Assembly: GCA_947034885.2 (NCBI GenBank)
Contig: OX344750.2
Coordinates: 5,518,001-5,582,000, forward strand
Origin: Thuidium tamariscinum
Lineage: Eukaryota; Streptophyta; Bryopsida; Hypnales; Thuidiaceae
DNA: 64,000 nucleotides
Direction: 5' to 3'
The translations under genes and the position numbers were made by a program. The notes under the pieces are model-generated. The model was not told the DNA's origin and made no database searches. It saw only the letters and a list, made by a program, of their open reading frames with translations. Numbering within the stretch: position 1 is the stretch's first letter; each line of letters opens with the position of its first letter. Shown piece after piece: positions 46,681 to 59,119 of the stretch.

Positions 46681-49600
46681 ATGACAAAGAGGGACGGCCA
46701 TGACCCCTCGGATTACTACCCCCATTCCAGCATGGCCACATTGAAAGTGGCCGCCACTGTCATAACAATCCTCTGCATCGCCTCCGCAGCTGCAGCTCAA
46801 GACTTGGCCGCCGACGCGGGAGCTCTGATCACATTTCGAACCGCTTTCGACCCACGCGGTAAGAAACTGAAGTGGGCGAATGCGACTTCGCCGTGCACTT
46901 GGAATGGCGTGGTGTGCTCCAGTAATCGCGTCACGCAAATCCGATTACCTGGCGTTGGACTCACGGGCGTCATCCCCGTCAACAGCTTGAGCTTGCTGTC
47001 GGAGCTTCGGGTTGTGAGTTTGCGTAACAACAAGTTGACGGGCGCTTTCCCTGGTGAATTAGGTCAGTGCAGCCATGTGCATGCATTGTACCTCGGAGGA
47101 AACCAGTTCTATGGTCCCGTGCCCAATCTTACTGGATTCTGGCCGCGACTCACGCACTTCAGCATGGAATACAACAGGTAATGTAAAGTCTCCCTCCACC
47201 ATGCAGTAAGAGAGAGACTTTGCATACAACAACCTAGAAACTCGTGTCATTTGAAATCTTTGCACAATTATTCTATGTTAAGCTAAAAATCAATTGTAAA
47301 AAACGAAATGTCAATGGGTTTCGTGGATACACACTTCACACAAACCAAAGCACCTGTATGATTCATAAAGCATCTAATGTACTATATGGTTAATGGAGAC
47401 TCTACTTTAGGGCAGCTCAAGCTCATTTCCTTCATGGTGATATGATGCACCCCTCTACATGAAAAATGAAATTTGTATGCTGTTTCAATTGAGTCCCAAT
47501 TCCTGAATATCCTCAACTTCAAGTGAACACTCTACCTTTACGAGCCACAGAATTCGGAAGGTGTCGTCCGACGTTGTCATTAGGTTTAAGACTGAATTTG
47601 CCAGTTGCAAGAATTCACGCACTCGTGGTGTTCAATTCCTGTCCACAGGTTCAAATTTGTCTGCTGCATCATTTGAGTCCAAATGCCTGACTACTATTCA
47701 CTTCAATTAAACACTCCATTTACGCGATTATGATTGTGTTGTTGTACGATGTTGCCATTAGGTCAGGTATTGAATTTTGCAGTTGCAACAAGCTCATGTA
47801 CTTGTGGTGTCCCGGCTTGCAGGTTCAATGGGACCATTCCAGATTCAATAGGCCTATTCTCGCACCTCTACTTGCTGAACCTCCGCAACAACTCGTTCTC
47901 CGGAAGCATTCCTCCTTTCAATTTAGTGAACCTGACAATCTTCGACGTCGCCAACAACAACTTGTCAGGGACTGTACCGTCCACGCTCACCAGATTCGGG
48001 CCAACTCCATTCCTCGGCAACCCAGGTTTGTGCGGGTATCCCTTACCATCCATCTGCACATCACCCAGTCCAAGCCCAATTGCACCAGGACCAGCCGAAG
48101 CTCCAGGAAAATCAAGGAAATTGCTCTCAGCTGCGGCCATCACGGCCATCATAGCGGGCGGCGTGGCATTGCTAATCCTGTTCACAATCGGGCTCTTCCT
48201 CTGTTGTTGGAAACGAGTGAAGCGCTGGACAAGTGCACGAAGAGGGACTGGGGCTGCAACAGCAGCAGCAGCAGCAGGGCGTGAGAAGGGGAAGGGAGTT
48301 GCGGAGGAGCATGGCGAAGAATACTCGAGCTCGCTGCCAGGAGAGCTGGAGCGCAACAAGCTGGTGTTCTTTGAAGGGAAGCGATACTCGTTTGATTTGG
48401 AGGATCTGTTGCGAGCTTCCGCGGAGGTGCTGGGGAAAGGGAGCGTGGGCACGGCGTATAAGGCTGTGTTGGAAGATGGGACTGTGCTAGCGGTGAAGAG
48501 GTTGAAGGATGTGACGACCGGAAGAAAAGATTTCGAAGCACAGATTGATGTGGTGGGGAAGATGCAGCATCGGAACTTGGTGCCGTTGAGAGCGTACTAC
48601 TTTTCGAAGGATGAGAAGCTGCTCGTGTATGAGTACATGCCTGTGGGCAGCCTTGCTACACTCCTGCACGGTAACCCTAAACCACCTCATGCTCTTGCCA
48701 AATTTTTGAGAACGGGGGAACAAGGCAAACTGCGATGCACTCTGTTTCCCTTGCTGTGTCCCCGATTTGGTTTCTGAGCTCTTGTGAGTGAGTGTTTAGC
48801 AAAGACTAAGGATTTGTGGTTTTATACTGACGAACTCAATCGATCACGTTGTGAAAACTGTAATTCAAATGAATTGGAGTCAAATCTTATATCACCAGAA
48901 TCAATTAAGAGCATTGCATGTGTTGGTCTACTAAGGCAATAAAATTGAAGAAAAAAAAGTATAAATTCTACCAAATTTCAGCAAAAATTCCAGATCTGGG
49001 GTAACACGGCAAACTGAACAATCTCCCTTCCAGTGTCTTCAATTTGGTCTCTGAGCTTTTGTGAATGGATGTTAGGCGAAGACTAAGGATTCGTGACTTT
49101 AGAATTTAACAATTCAACTGCTCACGTTCTGAAACCTTTACTTCAAATGGATTGGGGTCAAATTTTATCTCAACAGAATCGATGAAGAGTGTTGCACGTG
49201 TTGGTCAATAAGGCAATAGATTAAAGAAAGGAACTAACTCCACAGATGACCTACTTGAAATTAGTAGAAACACGAACATGGGGTCCAAATTTGGGATTCC
49301 TGGCTCTTCAGGGGTTTAAGAGAATTGGCTTTGGTTTTGGCAGGCAACAGAGGTACCAACCGAACTCCGCTAGATTGGGTAAGCAGGGTGAGAATTGCGC
49401 TTGGCGTTGCAAGAGGACTTGCGTATCTGCACGCACAAGGAGGAGGACCCCGATTCGTGCACGGGAATATCAAGTCTTCCAACGTGCTTCTCTACCGAGA
49501 CCTGGAAGCTTGTATTTCAGACTTCGGACTGACGCAGTTGCTGAATACCGGAACAGCTGCGTCCCGGGTGGTCGGGTACCGAGCGCCTGAGATCACCGAG

Positions 49601-50545
49601 ACACGAAAAGTGACACAAAAGTCCGATGTCTACAGCTTCGGAGTGGTACGTCTCGTCTCCAGACTTATCTTGTCTTAAAATTACACCATTTATTCTATTG
49701 CTTGTATGATATCCTAATCTGCTCATTCCATACACCTACGGACTAGCGTATTGCTCATTCAAACATGTATCAACTTACTGTCTCTCTACTTGGATAAGAT
49801 TCAGACACCAGACAGCAGAAAGAAGCAAAAAAACTCCCAATTCATTGGTTGACTTACAATTCACTCAACTCCTTCAACCTTTATCCTTTCTTTAAACGAT
49901 CGATGGTAGTTCCAATGGCTAAAACGTGTACAACTTACACTCAGAAACTTCTATTTTCTCTCTTGCAACGATCAATGGTGGTTCCAAGGTTTTACCGTGT
50001 ACACAGTTACTGTAAAGCACAATAAACCCTAAACCCTAACCCTATTTAGTTGGCACATAAAACCATGGATGACACTATTTAACAGTAGCATACATGATCC
50101 CCCTGACTGCAATGCTTGGTTTCTGTAGCTGTTGCTGGAGCTCCTGACAGGAAAGGCCCCCAGCCAAGTGTCAATAAACGACGAAGGCATCGACCTCCCC
50201 CAGTGGGTGCAATCCGTGGTCCGCGAGGAATGGACAGCCGAAGTGTTCGACTTGGAGCTCATGCGCTACGCGAACATCGAAGAGGAGATGGTGTCCATGT
50301 TGCAACTGGCCATGCAATGCGTGGACGCGGCTCCTGAGCGGCGCCCAAGCATGAGCGACTTGCTGCCGCTGCTGGAGGATGTGCACCCGTTCTCCTCCGA
50401 CACGGGGGACGAAGGAGCGTCACGACAAGAGTCGTCCGAGGACAAGTCCAAGAGCGAAGAGAAGGAGAAGGAGTCTTCTTTGGAAACCACGCCGTCGGCG
50501 CCTTCCGAGGAGTCTCGCAACCCGTCGGAGGGTGCTGTGCCTTAG
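46681..50545 (+). CDS. LRR receptor-like (pseudo)kinase 1, LRR-III type
   Basis: Exons are 46681-47177, 47823-48670, 49344-49645 and 50129-50545 (687 residues; GT-AG; phases 2, 1, 0). The start is the MTKR methionine, shared with the downstream paralogue; an alternative is the Met before the signal peptide ([14 protein letters not shown]). The order is signal peptide, LRR N-terminal cap ([17 protein letters not shown]), about five leucine-rich repeats, a Pro/Ser linker, a membrane span ([20 protein letters not shown]), and a juxtamembrane Ala/Lys segment, then a kinase domain. The glycine loop ([13 protein letters not shown]) and lysine K391 are intact. The HRD catalytic loop is HGN (488-490), lacking the catalytic Asp, while D508-F-G remains. 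This matches the atypical plant LRR-III kinases (RKL1/RLK902/At2g26730 class), thought to signal by scaffolding at the plasma membrane. The tail is Glu/Ser/Lys-rich. Confidence 0.88.
47460..47830 (+). repeat. ~183-bp tandem duplication in intron 1 reaching the splice acceptor
   Basis: Two diverged units (about 47460-47645 and 47646-47830) share 'tttgtctgctgcatcatttgag'-type starts, 'cacttcaattaaacactcc', 'tgttgccattagg' and 'cttgtggtgt'. Each ends in an acceptor-like CAG|GTTCAA. The second is the real exon-2 junction. Confidence 0.65.
48718..49230 (+). repeat. ~278-bp tandem duplication in intron 2 of receptor kinase 1
   Basis: 'tctgagctcttgtgagtgag' (48772) and 'tctgagcttttgtgaatgga' (49050) start matching blocks that continue through 'gactaaggatt' and 'ggagtcaaatcttatatca/ggggtcaaattttatctca' to 'ggcaata'. 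It is entirely intronic. Confidence 0.7.
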
Positions 50546-51530
50546 AAGTAGTGTCCAGTCGGTGTTTTGTAGACTGTGTCCTGCAAGTTGCAAGAGATTC
50601 TTGTTGACATTTTGTTACCATTTTTTTTCATACATGTGTTGGTGGGTTGGACATTCTCTGTGGAACTCTTGTGATCTGATCAACTCAAAATTGGGCCATT
50701 GTTTTCTCAAGTGTGCGTGATTGGGGTGTGAGTATGATGTGAGCATGCTGCGGCGTAGGAGTGTTCAATAGGTGTTCAATTACTCTGCAAGTTGCAAGGG
50801 ATTCTTGTTGTGGGGACTTGTTGACAGATTGTTACCAGTTTTTTCCGGGAGTTGGTGGATCGGGCATTCTCTGTGGAATTTCCGTAGCATTCTTGTGATC
50901 TACTCAACACAGAATTGAGCTATTGTTTTTCCAAGTTTGCATGATTGGTGTGAGCACCCTGAGCATGCTGTGTTGTAGGAGTGAATTTTATGGATCTTGC
51001 AAGTCGCAAGGGATTTTTGCAGTTCCTGGCGGACAGATTGTTACCATTTTCATTGTGGATTGGTGGGTAGGGCATTGTCTGTGGAACTATTCGTAGCAGT
51101 TTTTGTGAGATGGTCAACACAGAGTTGAGGTATTGCTTTTCCAAGGGTGCGTAATTGGTATGTGTGCACCCTGAGCATGTTGCAGCGCAGGAGTGTGCCA
51201 TCGGCGTTTTTTCTGTGTCCTCTAGGTTGCAAGGGACTCTTGTTTTCATTTTGCTACGACTTTTTTCATACCCGTGTCGGTGGACTGGACATTCTCTGCA
51301 GAACTCTTGTGATCTGATCAACTCAAAATTGAACTAAATTATTGTTTTTTTAAGTGTGCTTGATTGGTATTGTATATGAGCACCCTGACCATGCTGCATT
51401 GCAGAGGAGTGTTCCGTCGTTTTTTTTTATGGATCCTGCAAGTTGCAAGCGAGTGGAACTTGTAGACAGATTGTCACCATTTTTTTTCATGTGTTGATGG
51501 ATTGGACATTCTCCGTGGAACTTTCTTCCT
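50546..51530 (+). repeat. Five-copy ~210-bp tandem repeat at the 3' end of receptor kinase 1
   Basis: Units start at the phrase CTGCAAGTTGCAAGGGATTC near 50581, 50784, 50996, 51222 and 51436. Each also carries 'ttgttaccatttttt', 'gacattctctgtggaact', 'tgatcaactcaaaattg' and 'gagcatgctg'. The first unit overlaps the probable 3' untranslated region directly after the stop codon. Confidence 0.75.
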
Positions 51531-52050
51531 TACCTACATGCAAACTAAAACTCCTCGTAACTCTGCTTGTGTTCGTCAGTCTGCTTGAACGTGTTTCATC
51601 CATGAGCAGGATAATTTGATCATCATAATCACACAATATTCATCCATGAAGGCAATAATTACAAGACTTTTCATCTACGGACACAGTTGGTTACGTTGTG
51701 TAACTTTTTTGCCGCCTCCCGGTGGCTTGAAGGTTACCTAGTCCATAACTTTCATCTTATGAATCATAATGCAATGATTCAAATCTTATGACAAACATAT
51801 AATTTTAAAGAATCAATTTTTTTTTTTCATTTTTTCAAAAAGTGATTCTTAAAGAAGTTTTTTGAGCTATCCAAGTTGCCTAAAGATCAAAGAAAATCAC
51901 ATATCATACAATAATTTTTTAATCATATAGTCAAAAGTTATGAAAATTGTTGGGTCTTAAAGCTACTCCTTAGGCACATGTTAAGTGAAAATTTCAAAAT
52001 AAAAATAAATAAATAAATTCTATTTATAGTAAGTTGCCCATGTTGCCTAA
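51531..52050 (+). repeat. 0.9-kb dispersed repeat, right-half copy
   Basis: It matches the last part of the repeat at 52210-53115 ('aaactaaaactcctcgtaac', 'gttgggtcttaaagctactc', 'aagttgccca'). The left half is absent, so this is a truncated copy just upstream of a complete one. Confidence 0.55.
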
Positions 52051-52209
52051 AAATGTAGCTTTGCCCTTTAAAGGGTAACCATATAATGGCTTTGTGGACA
52101 TTAAGTCTCTGTTGAATGACAATAATATTTCTATATAAGATAGAATTGCAAATGCTCATCTGTGCAAATTTGTATGGAACAAAGTCTTGCACAACAATTT
52201 GACTCCCAA
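52051..52209. other. Spacer between repeat copies
   Basis: AT-rich, no gene recognised. Confidence 0.35.
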
Positions 52210-53115
52210 TGAGTGCTTTTGTTTTTTAATCCCTAAAGTTTTTTAACTATGTTTTCACCAAAAATGCTCTAAAATTGTAATTTCTAATACAAGTCCAAAA
52301 TTAAGAATTTTTTTTTTTTACACATGTAACCATAGGATCTTGTATTAAGGCGGTTTGAAAAGATGTAGAAATTTTTTTAGAAATTTCCATTGTTAGTAGA
52401 TTGCAAGATATTAGCATTTGAATTGACAAAAATCCTTTTTTTTATCCTTGCAAAAACTTAGATAGTTGTACTTAACAAGGTCATATTTATATGTAAAAAT
52501 GTTCAAAATGGTGGTTACTCTTTTAATTCATTCTTCAATGCAAGTTGGCTACATGCTCAAAAAAGTTCAATCATTTGAAATTGCATAATATATAGGAAAA
52601 AATAGCAAACAGAAAGAAGTAAAAAATGATTCAAAATACTAAATTGTGAACAATTTATGAAAAATGTCAGTTCCAATGGTTGTAATATTTTGACAAACAA
52701 TCTTCACCCTATGTTTTCATTTTTTTTCAAAAATATTAAAAATCAAATCAAATAGAGAATTTCAAACTTTTTTGTAAAATACAAATTCTATAACTACTTT
52801 CAAACTACTCCAAACTAAAACTCCTCATAACTTTCATTTCATTAATCAAAATCGAATGATTTAAAGCTTCCCATAGATATAAATTTAATTAACCAATTTA
52901 AATTTTTATGTCTTAAAAAAATAAATTTTAAAGAAGTTTTTTTAGCTACTTGAATGTGCTATTGGCCAAGTAATGTAAATTACATATCATGCCATAATTT
53001 TTTAAATATGTAGTCAAAAGTTATGAAAATTATTGGGCCTTAAAGGTATTCTTTGGGAAAATATTACATGAAAATTTCAAAGAAAAAAAACAAAAACTCC
53101 ATTTGTAATTAATCA
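52210..53115 (+). repeat. 0.9-kb dispersed repeat, uninterrupted copy
   Basis: It is collinear with 40420-42020 after removal of the fold-back insertion there, and with the inverse of 26440-27345. It provides the empty site TTGCATAA at about 52580. No conserved reading frame. Confidence 0.65.
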
Positions 53116-54645
53116 TTAGAAAACTTCTCGGCTCTTCAAAAGGCCCTCTAAGAGCTTGGGCGGGCAACCATTTGTGTGGACTTTTGAACCTCGGGCACCC
53201 TGCGGGCATCACCAAGAACTCCAAGTACTGATGGGTGCTGAGTACTATCCTTGCATTAATTTAATATAAACTTAAAAATATTATAAGTTTTTTTTAGGGG
53301 CGCAGTACTAGCCACTACTTGAAGGCCACTGTCGAGTACTCACAGCAAACAAAATTCAACTGGGTTGCTTGTGGTAAAAGTTGGATTTTACTTTGTAACT
53401 GTACCTCTCAGTCCAACTGGGCATGGAAGTGGTGAGAATCGATTGGCTATACCTGCAACAATTCAAGGTGGTGGTGTGCAGTAGCACCATTGGTAATCCT
53501 TTGCTTGTAGTACCTATTTCGTCGGGCAGGGTACTTCTCTTTGACCACAGGCAACCCATTGAGGGCCTTCCGGTGACCCCAAAATTCTTCTAATGTGCCT
53601 ATATTGCCAAAAAAAATGCAATTAGGGCTTCAGAGGTTAAAGCAAATGATTCATATAGTACCAAAAAAGATGATTTCTATAGTGACCAATTCCAAGTTCT
53701 AATGTCAACCTTAAAATGATGCCATGGTGTTTTTTTTTGTCTATTAGAAGATAAAGAATTGTTCTATATAAGACAAAAGTGCAACTATTCATTTCTAAGA
53801 TTTTGTTGTGAAAAAGAGAAGTCTTCAATAATAAAATCTCCCTTAGTTGATAAGGTTGAGATTGACTTACCTTAGAGAAGTTTATAAATTCAAGATTTTG
53901 GAGTTCATTCATAAATGAAGTTGTATAAGTAGCACATATTGAAGAAAAGAAGGACCTCATATGACCAAGAAGTTGGTTCAAAAGTCTATTTAGCTTTTCC
54001 TGGTAACTCATTTAGTGCACCTACCAATAATATTCTCCAAGCTTGGACTACTTGACCTATTGCTTAAGAGACACTTACTAATTTATAGACGACTAACTAG
54101 GGAAGTTCTACTATATAGTAATTTGACTTCTAATGAATACTTTTGTATTTTGTAAGCCAATGATTCAAACAATATGCACAAGGATGATTTCGACAATCAC
54201 CAATCCATTCTTGAAGTGTTAAAGCCCATCCCAATTACACCATTGGGATGGACCAAGGTGAGCTAATCCTTTGCTTGGCCACTCGGAAAAATGTTAAATT
54301 TAAAAAAAATTTCACACATGATAAAATTTGCAAATTCCATTTTAGATAATGAACAAGCTGTGATAGTGGCGAGTAGGTTGTCGGACATAACCAATCATCC
54401 ATTTTTCAATTACAATCTTTGATCTTCATGATCCAAGGGTGTAGGAAGCAAGTTGAAAGGAAAGAAGGTTATAAGTTGAGACTTGGGATGGTGATGGATA
54501 ACCCATGGCATAGAGCCACATTAGCGATGAAGAGTTAACAACCATTTATGAATTCATATTTGCAATCAAAGGCAAATGAATTAGGGGAATTACTCCAACA
54601 CAAAATAGGGGGCTTTTATTTTTACTTGCACCTTTGGAAAGACTA
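53116..54645. other. AT-rich intergenic DNA, no gene recognised
   Basis: A minus-strand frame of 124 codons (53637-54011) has no domain and an AT-driven composition. At 53330-53580 sequence of higher GC shows no coding signal. Confidence 0.45.
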
Positions 54646-54917
54646 AGGTGGGTACACCTAAAATTGCACCTCACCTAAAAGTACCATCTATAGTTGCTGT
54701 ACATTTCTGAATTTCATTATGTACCTATTTGGCTGGAGTGCTTTTAGAACTAGACTTTGAACCTTAATAACTTTTGCATACTATATCCAAATGCTGCATT
54801 TTTTGGTGCATTGGAATGTGCTTTCACTTGCCAAGAAGACTATATGAAAATTTGATCAGACCAGTAATAGGTACTAGGCGCAGTACCAAAAAGTGGCACT
54901 TTTAGGTGTACCCACCT
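54646..54917 (-). mobile_element. TA-flanked 272-bp MITE, AGGTGGGT family, inverted copy
   Basis: It has the same termini and exact length as 43023-43294 but lies in the opposite orientation, with TA at 54644-54645 and 54918-54919. The reverse complement starts AGGTGGGTACACCTAAAAGT and follows the other copy along its length. Confidence 0.8.
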
Positions 54918-54919
54918 TA

Positions 54920-56228
54920 TAACTTACTAAGGTGAGAGGGTCACTCAGTTTGGGATGACACGGAACAGTAAACCACCAACTGAGAACGACTGAAGGAACC
55001 GCGCCATATATGCTCAGCCCCGTTCACACTGTCCCACAACCCGTCCCCGAGAAACAAGCACCTGGCCGTCTAAATCACGCAGAATGCTCGGAGACGCCCA
55101 GTTCTGTAAACGCGGATGCTCTCCACGTCAATTCCGCTCCACTGCAGCCGCTCCGGGCCTCTGTGCAATAGCGCAATCTATTTCGGGCAGTGCAGTGGTG
55201 GAGGGAGCTTCGATGAGTGTGGCGGCCGCCAAGCTTTTCCGCCCCTCCGTTGCCTTAGTTTGGAAAAACCCAGCTCCCTTTGCATCCCCAAATGGCTGTG
55301 TATCCGCAGGCGCATTCTTTCGTTCCATCAATGCGCTCCAGTTTTCGCTGGGGAGGTACTCACAGGGATCCAAGACATTGGAATGCTCATCATCCTCACG
55401 GAAGATCAGACGCGCTATGGTGGAATGGTGGCGCTACTGGGGTGGTTCCATTTGGACATTCTCTGTCTCTAGTTTGGGAGTGTCCATGGAGGACGACAAG
55501 GAACATGCTCTGTGATCGGAGTGTTTGGTTTGTACCCTGGCTGGGGATTCAGGCATTGTTTGGGATTCAAGCATTGGATCAAGAGATTGGATTGCGATCG
55601 GGTTGATGTGTGTGTGCTATGGGATTAGCACCACGAGAACGAGGTGGAGCAGCGGCATTGTGTGGCTAGGCGCAGGTTTGTGACCTAGAATTAGGGCATG
55701 TTCAAGTGGAGGGCTCAAATCCGACGCGTGTGGACTTTGTAACGCATAATGAAGACATGATTAGTGTTCGCGGGGGGCGCTACGTCTAGGAGATGCATCT
55801 GTTCAGAGAGGTCCGTTAGGAGGGGTCATATCCATTTTTTGAATTTAGGGTGTGGTACATTGGCCTTCTAGGTGGTTATATTTGAATTTCTTTGCCGAAT
55901 GCGTGTCAAATGAGTTTCGAATTGTCGTTCGGGATGGTGGGGTGCCAGTTGATGTCGTCGAGAGAGGATCACAGTTCTGAAAATCTTTTAGAGCTTTTCA
56001 GAATGAGAATCAAGACTGGGAGACAATGATTGAGTAGTTACCTTGATTTTGAGCGGTTTTGTGGTAATGGTTGTTTCAGGTAGAGTGTTCTCACGAGCCT
56101 TGAGCAAAGGCTGCGAGGAGGATCACCGAGTCTGAAATTAGGGTTTGCTGCGGTGGGTGTGGAAGTGCAGACAGAGAATGTTCGATCTGCAAGCACCGCA
56201 TTCTCTTTTGCAATTGTAGTGTTCCAGA
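54920..56228 (+). promoter_or_regulatory. Upstream region of receptor kinase 2, with a possible unassigned exon
   Basis: A GC-rich island begins at about 54960. A plus frame with ATG at 55084 runs to 55515. Its first 90 residues (MLGDAQFCKRGCSPRQF.., Arg/Ser/Ala-rich) resemble an organelle-targeting leader, and a donor GAG|GTACTC lies near 55355. No domain or partner exon is recognised. The segment may be a separate small gene, a 5' untranslated exon of receptor kinase 2, or chance. Confidence 0.3.
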
Positions 56229-59119
56229 ATGACTAAAAGAGAGCATGAATCAGAGTCGATCATGGTCAAGATGGCATCCACCTTGATCATGGTGATCCTC
56301 CTCGGTGGGGTGTCAGTGTTAGGCCAGGACCTCGCATCGGACACCCGAGCACTGCTCGCATTCAGCAGTCTGCATGACCCGAATGGATTGAAGCTAAATT
56401 GGACCAACGTCACCTCGACGTGCAGCTGGCTTGGCATCACTTGTGGTAACAATAGGGTTACGGAGCTTCGGCTGCCAGGGAAAGGACTCAGGGGGATCAT
56501 CCCTCCAGGGAGTTTGAGCAATGTTACTGAACTTCAGGTCGTCAGCTTGCGCGGCAACACGTTGACCGGGGATTTCCCCGACGAGTTTGGAGGTTGCAAA
56601 AACTTGCAGTACCTGTATCTGGCTGGCAATGACTTCTACGGATCTCTACCCAATCTTTCTGCGCTCTGGCCTGGACTAACTAGTTTGAGCTTGGATTACA
56701 ACGGGTCAGTGCTTGCCATTATATCGTTTCATGTTGGCGATGGTCGTTCCAGGACCACACAAACTTTGCATATGTGACATTGGGAATTGGAGAGACAAAA
56801 ACACTGGTTCTATAAGTTTTGCAATGTTCTAATTTCTCGTTGGCGTGATTTCCCAGTTAGGAACCACTGGACTGACTGGCATTTTAAGGAACTGTCTGGT
56901 AGTTTGAATTGGAGAACTCAATGTAAATTTTAGAATTCATGCTATTTTTTGGTGCAGATCTAGACTCTTTACATTACAGATTTGGTATGCTAGTCAGTTT
57001 ACCAGCCTTTTCTTCAGTGATTAACGTGTGTGTGTTATTTGCCACACGTGTTTGTCAACAGCTTGAATGGGACCCTTCCGGAGTCACTGCAGCTTCTCCC
57101 TCAGCTGACGTTGCTGACCCTCCGCAACAACTCGTTTTCTGGTAGCCTTCCACCGTTGGATCTGGCAAACTTGACGGTTTTCGATGTCGCCTACAACAAT
57201 TTGTCTGGAACCATTCCTGCAACTTTCTCGAGATTTGCTGCGGACTCGTTCGCTGGCAATCCTGGCTTGTGTGGTGCTCCTCTTGGAGCTCCATGCTCTT
57301 CCTCAACAGCACCCTTATCCTCATCTCCAAAACACCATGGTCTATCTAAAGGCGCAATTGCGGGTATTGTAGTGGGAGGTGTGGCATGTCTGGTCCTCGT
57401 TGTCGTAGCTTTCATCTGTCTCTGTGCAAGAGAGGACGAGAGTGAGGATTCACCATCCCCTTCAGCGCCTGGTGAGAGAACTGGTGATGTTGTGGGAGTG
57501 ACTCGTGATAAGAACCGAGAGCGGCGAGCAATAGAGCAATATGGAGAAGAGTATGCCATTGCAGTTGCAGGGGAGCCGGCAAGCGCCAGCAAGTTGGTGT
57601 CGTTCTCCCTGGTTTCTTTTGATCTTGAGGACTTGCTCCGAGCTTCGGCGGAGATCCTGGGCAAGGGCAGTGTGGGCACTGCGTACAAGGCGATCTTGGA
57701 GGATGGGACCGTCATGGCTGTGAAGAGGTTGAAGGATGTGACGACGGGCAAGAAGGAGTTTGAGGCTCTGATCCAGGCCGTGGGGAAGCTGCAGCACCGG
57801 AATGTGGTGCCTGTGCGCGCGTATTACTATTCCAAGGACGAAAAGCTTCTGGTCTCTGATTTCATGCCCATGGGCAGTCTCGCTGCAATTCTGCATGGTA
57901 AGCAATTATCAAGAGACTGCTTTTACTACATAATTGTTTTTAGACCTAAGATTTTTCGGTTCTTGGTTGACTGAAGGGGAGGAGGCCATCTGCATCAACG
58001 CAAGCTACATATATGGGTGAAATGAGAAAGTTTTAGTGGGTTCTTACGCACAATGCTTGTTGCAACTAAAATATTGCGCCCAAGTTTCTTACCAGAAATA
58101 AGCTACCTCTGCAGTGCTGCTACACTGTGAATTAAGCTACAGAGCCTCTTGTAGCTTCATCACAAAAGGACCGAGTCTTTTGTTTCATCCTATTTTACGC
58201 TGTAATGGAATCTTTTTCAGGAGGTGCCGAGTAACAGGGAGTCTTGTGTCTTTGTAGGCAATCGAGGACCCAATCGCATCCCTGTGGATTGGCTGGCTAG
58301 AGTAAGGATTGTAATTGGCGCTGCCAAGGGTCTTGCGTATCTGCATGCACAAGGCGGACCAAATTTTGTGCACGGGAACATCAAGTCATCCAACGTTCTG
58401 CTCAATAGAGACCGAGAAGCTTGCGTTTCTGATTTTGGACTTTCTCCTCTGGTGGTCTCGTCCAATTCTGCTTCAAAAGTTGTTGGCTACCGAGCCCCAG
58501 AAGTCACCGTAACTCGCAAACTGACTCAGAAATCGGATGTCTATAGCTTTGGAGTGGTACAAGATTTACCCTTCGGTCTCTTCATTTATGTTTCGTATAT
58601 TCTGAGAATGTTTCAAATTTATTCTCTTGATTTGCGTTTTGACTCTGTTTGTTTTGGTACAAGGACTACCTTATATTCTTATTGCAAGAACATTGTGATA
58701 ACTTGCTTGATTTATGGTTCTTTTATTTTTTGTAGCTACTGCTGGAGATTCTAACTGGCAAGGCACCTATCCAAGAATCTCCCAACAGCGAAGCGATTGA
58801 TTTGCCACGTTGGGTTCAGTCCACTGTTCGGGAAGAATGGACAGCCGAAGTGTTCGACTTGGAGCTGATGCGCTACCAGAACATCGAAGGGGAAATGGTA
58901 TCTATGCTGCAGGTTGCAATGCAGTGTGTGGAATCTGTTCCTGAGAAGCGGCCCAAGATGAGCACTGTGTTATCTCTGCTTGAGGATGTGCACCCATTCT
59001 TTATCGTGAACGGTGCACCTCCAGCTCGGCAATCCGACAGCGCCTCGGAGGAGACAATTAGGGACACTGAGGGAGACTCCTCTCTAAGGGCTGCTCCTTC
59101 GGTCTCTCGCTCTCTTTGA
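56229..59119 (+). CDS. LRR receptor-like (pseudo)kinase 2, LRR-III type, tandem paralogue
   Basis: Exons are 56229-56704, 57062-57897, 58258-58556 and 58736-59119 (664 residues). The intron positions and phases (2, 1, 0) are identical to those of the gene at 46681, so the pair arose by tandem duplication. The order is signal peptide ([18 protein letters not shown]), LRR cap with CSWLGITC, about five leucine-rich repeats, a membrane span ([20 protein letters not shown]), then kinase. The loop [13 protein letters not shown] and K380 are intact. The catalytic loop is HGN at 476-478 rather than HRD, and D496-F-G is kept, so it is a probable pseudokinase. The tail is shorter and less charged than in paralogue 1. 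Its introns are compact (about 180-360 bp) compared with 480-670 bp in paralogue 1. The ligand is unknown. Confidence 0.88.

Noticed and set aside
53637-54011. 124-codon minus frame
   Set aside because: AT-driven composition, no domain, no splice partner, lies among repeats.
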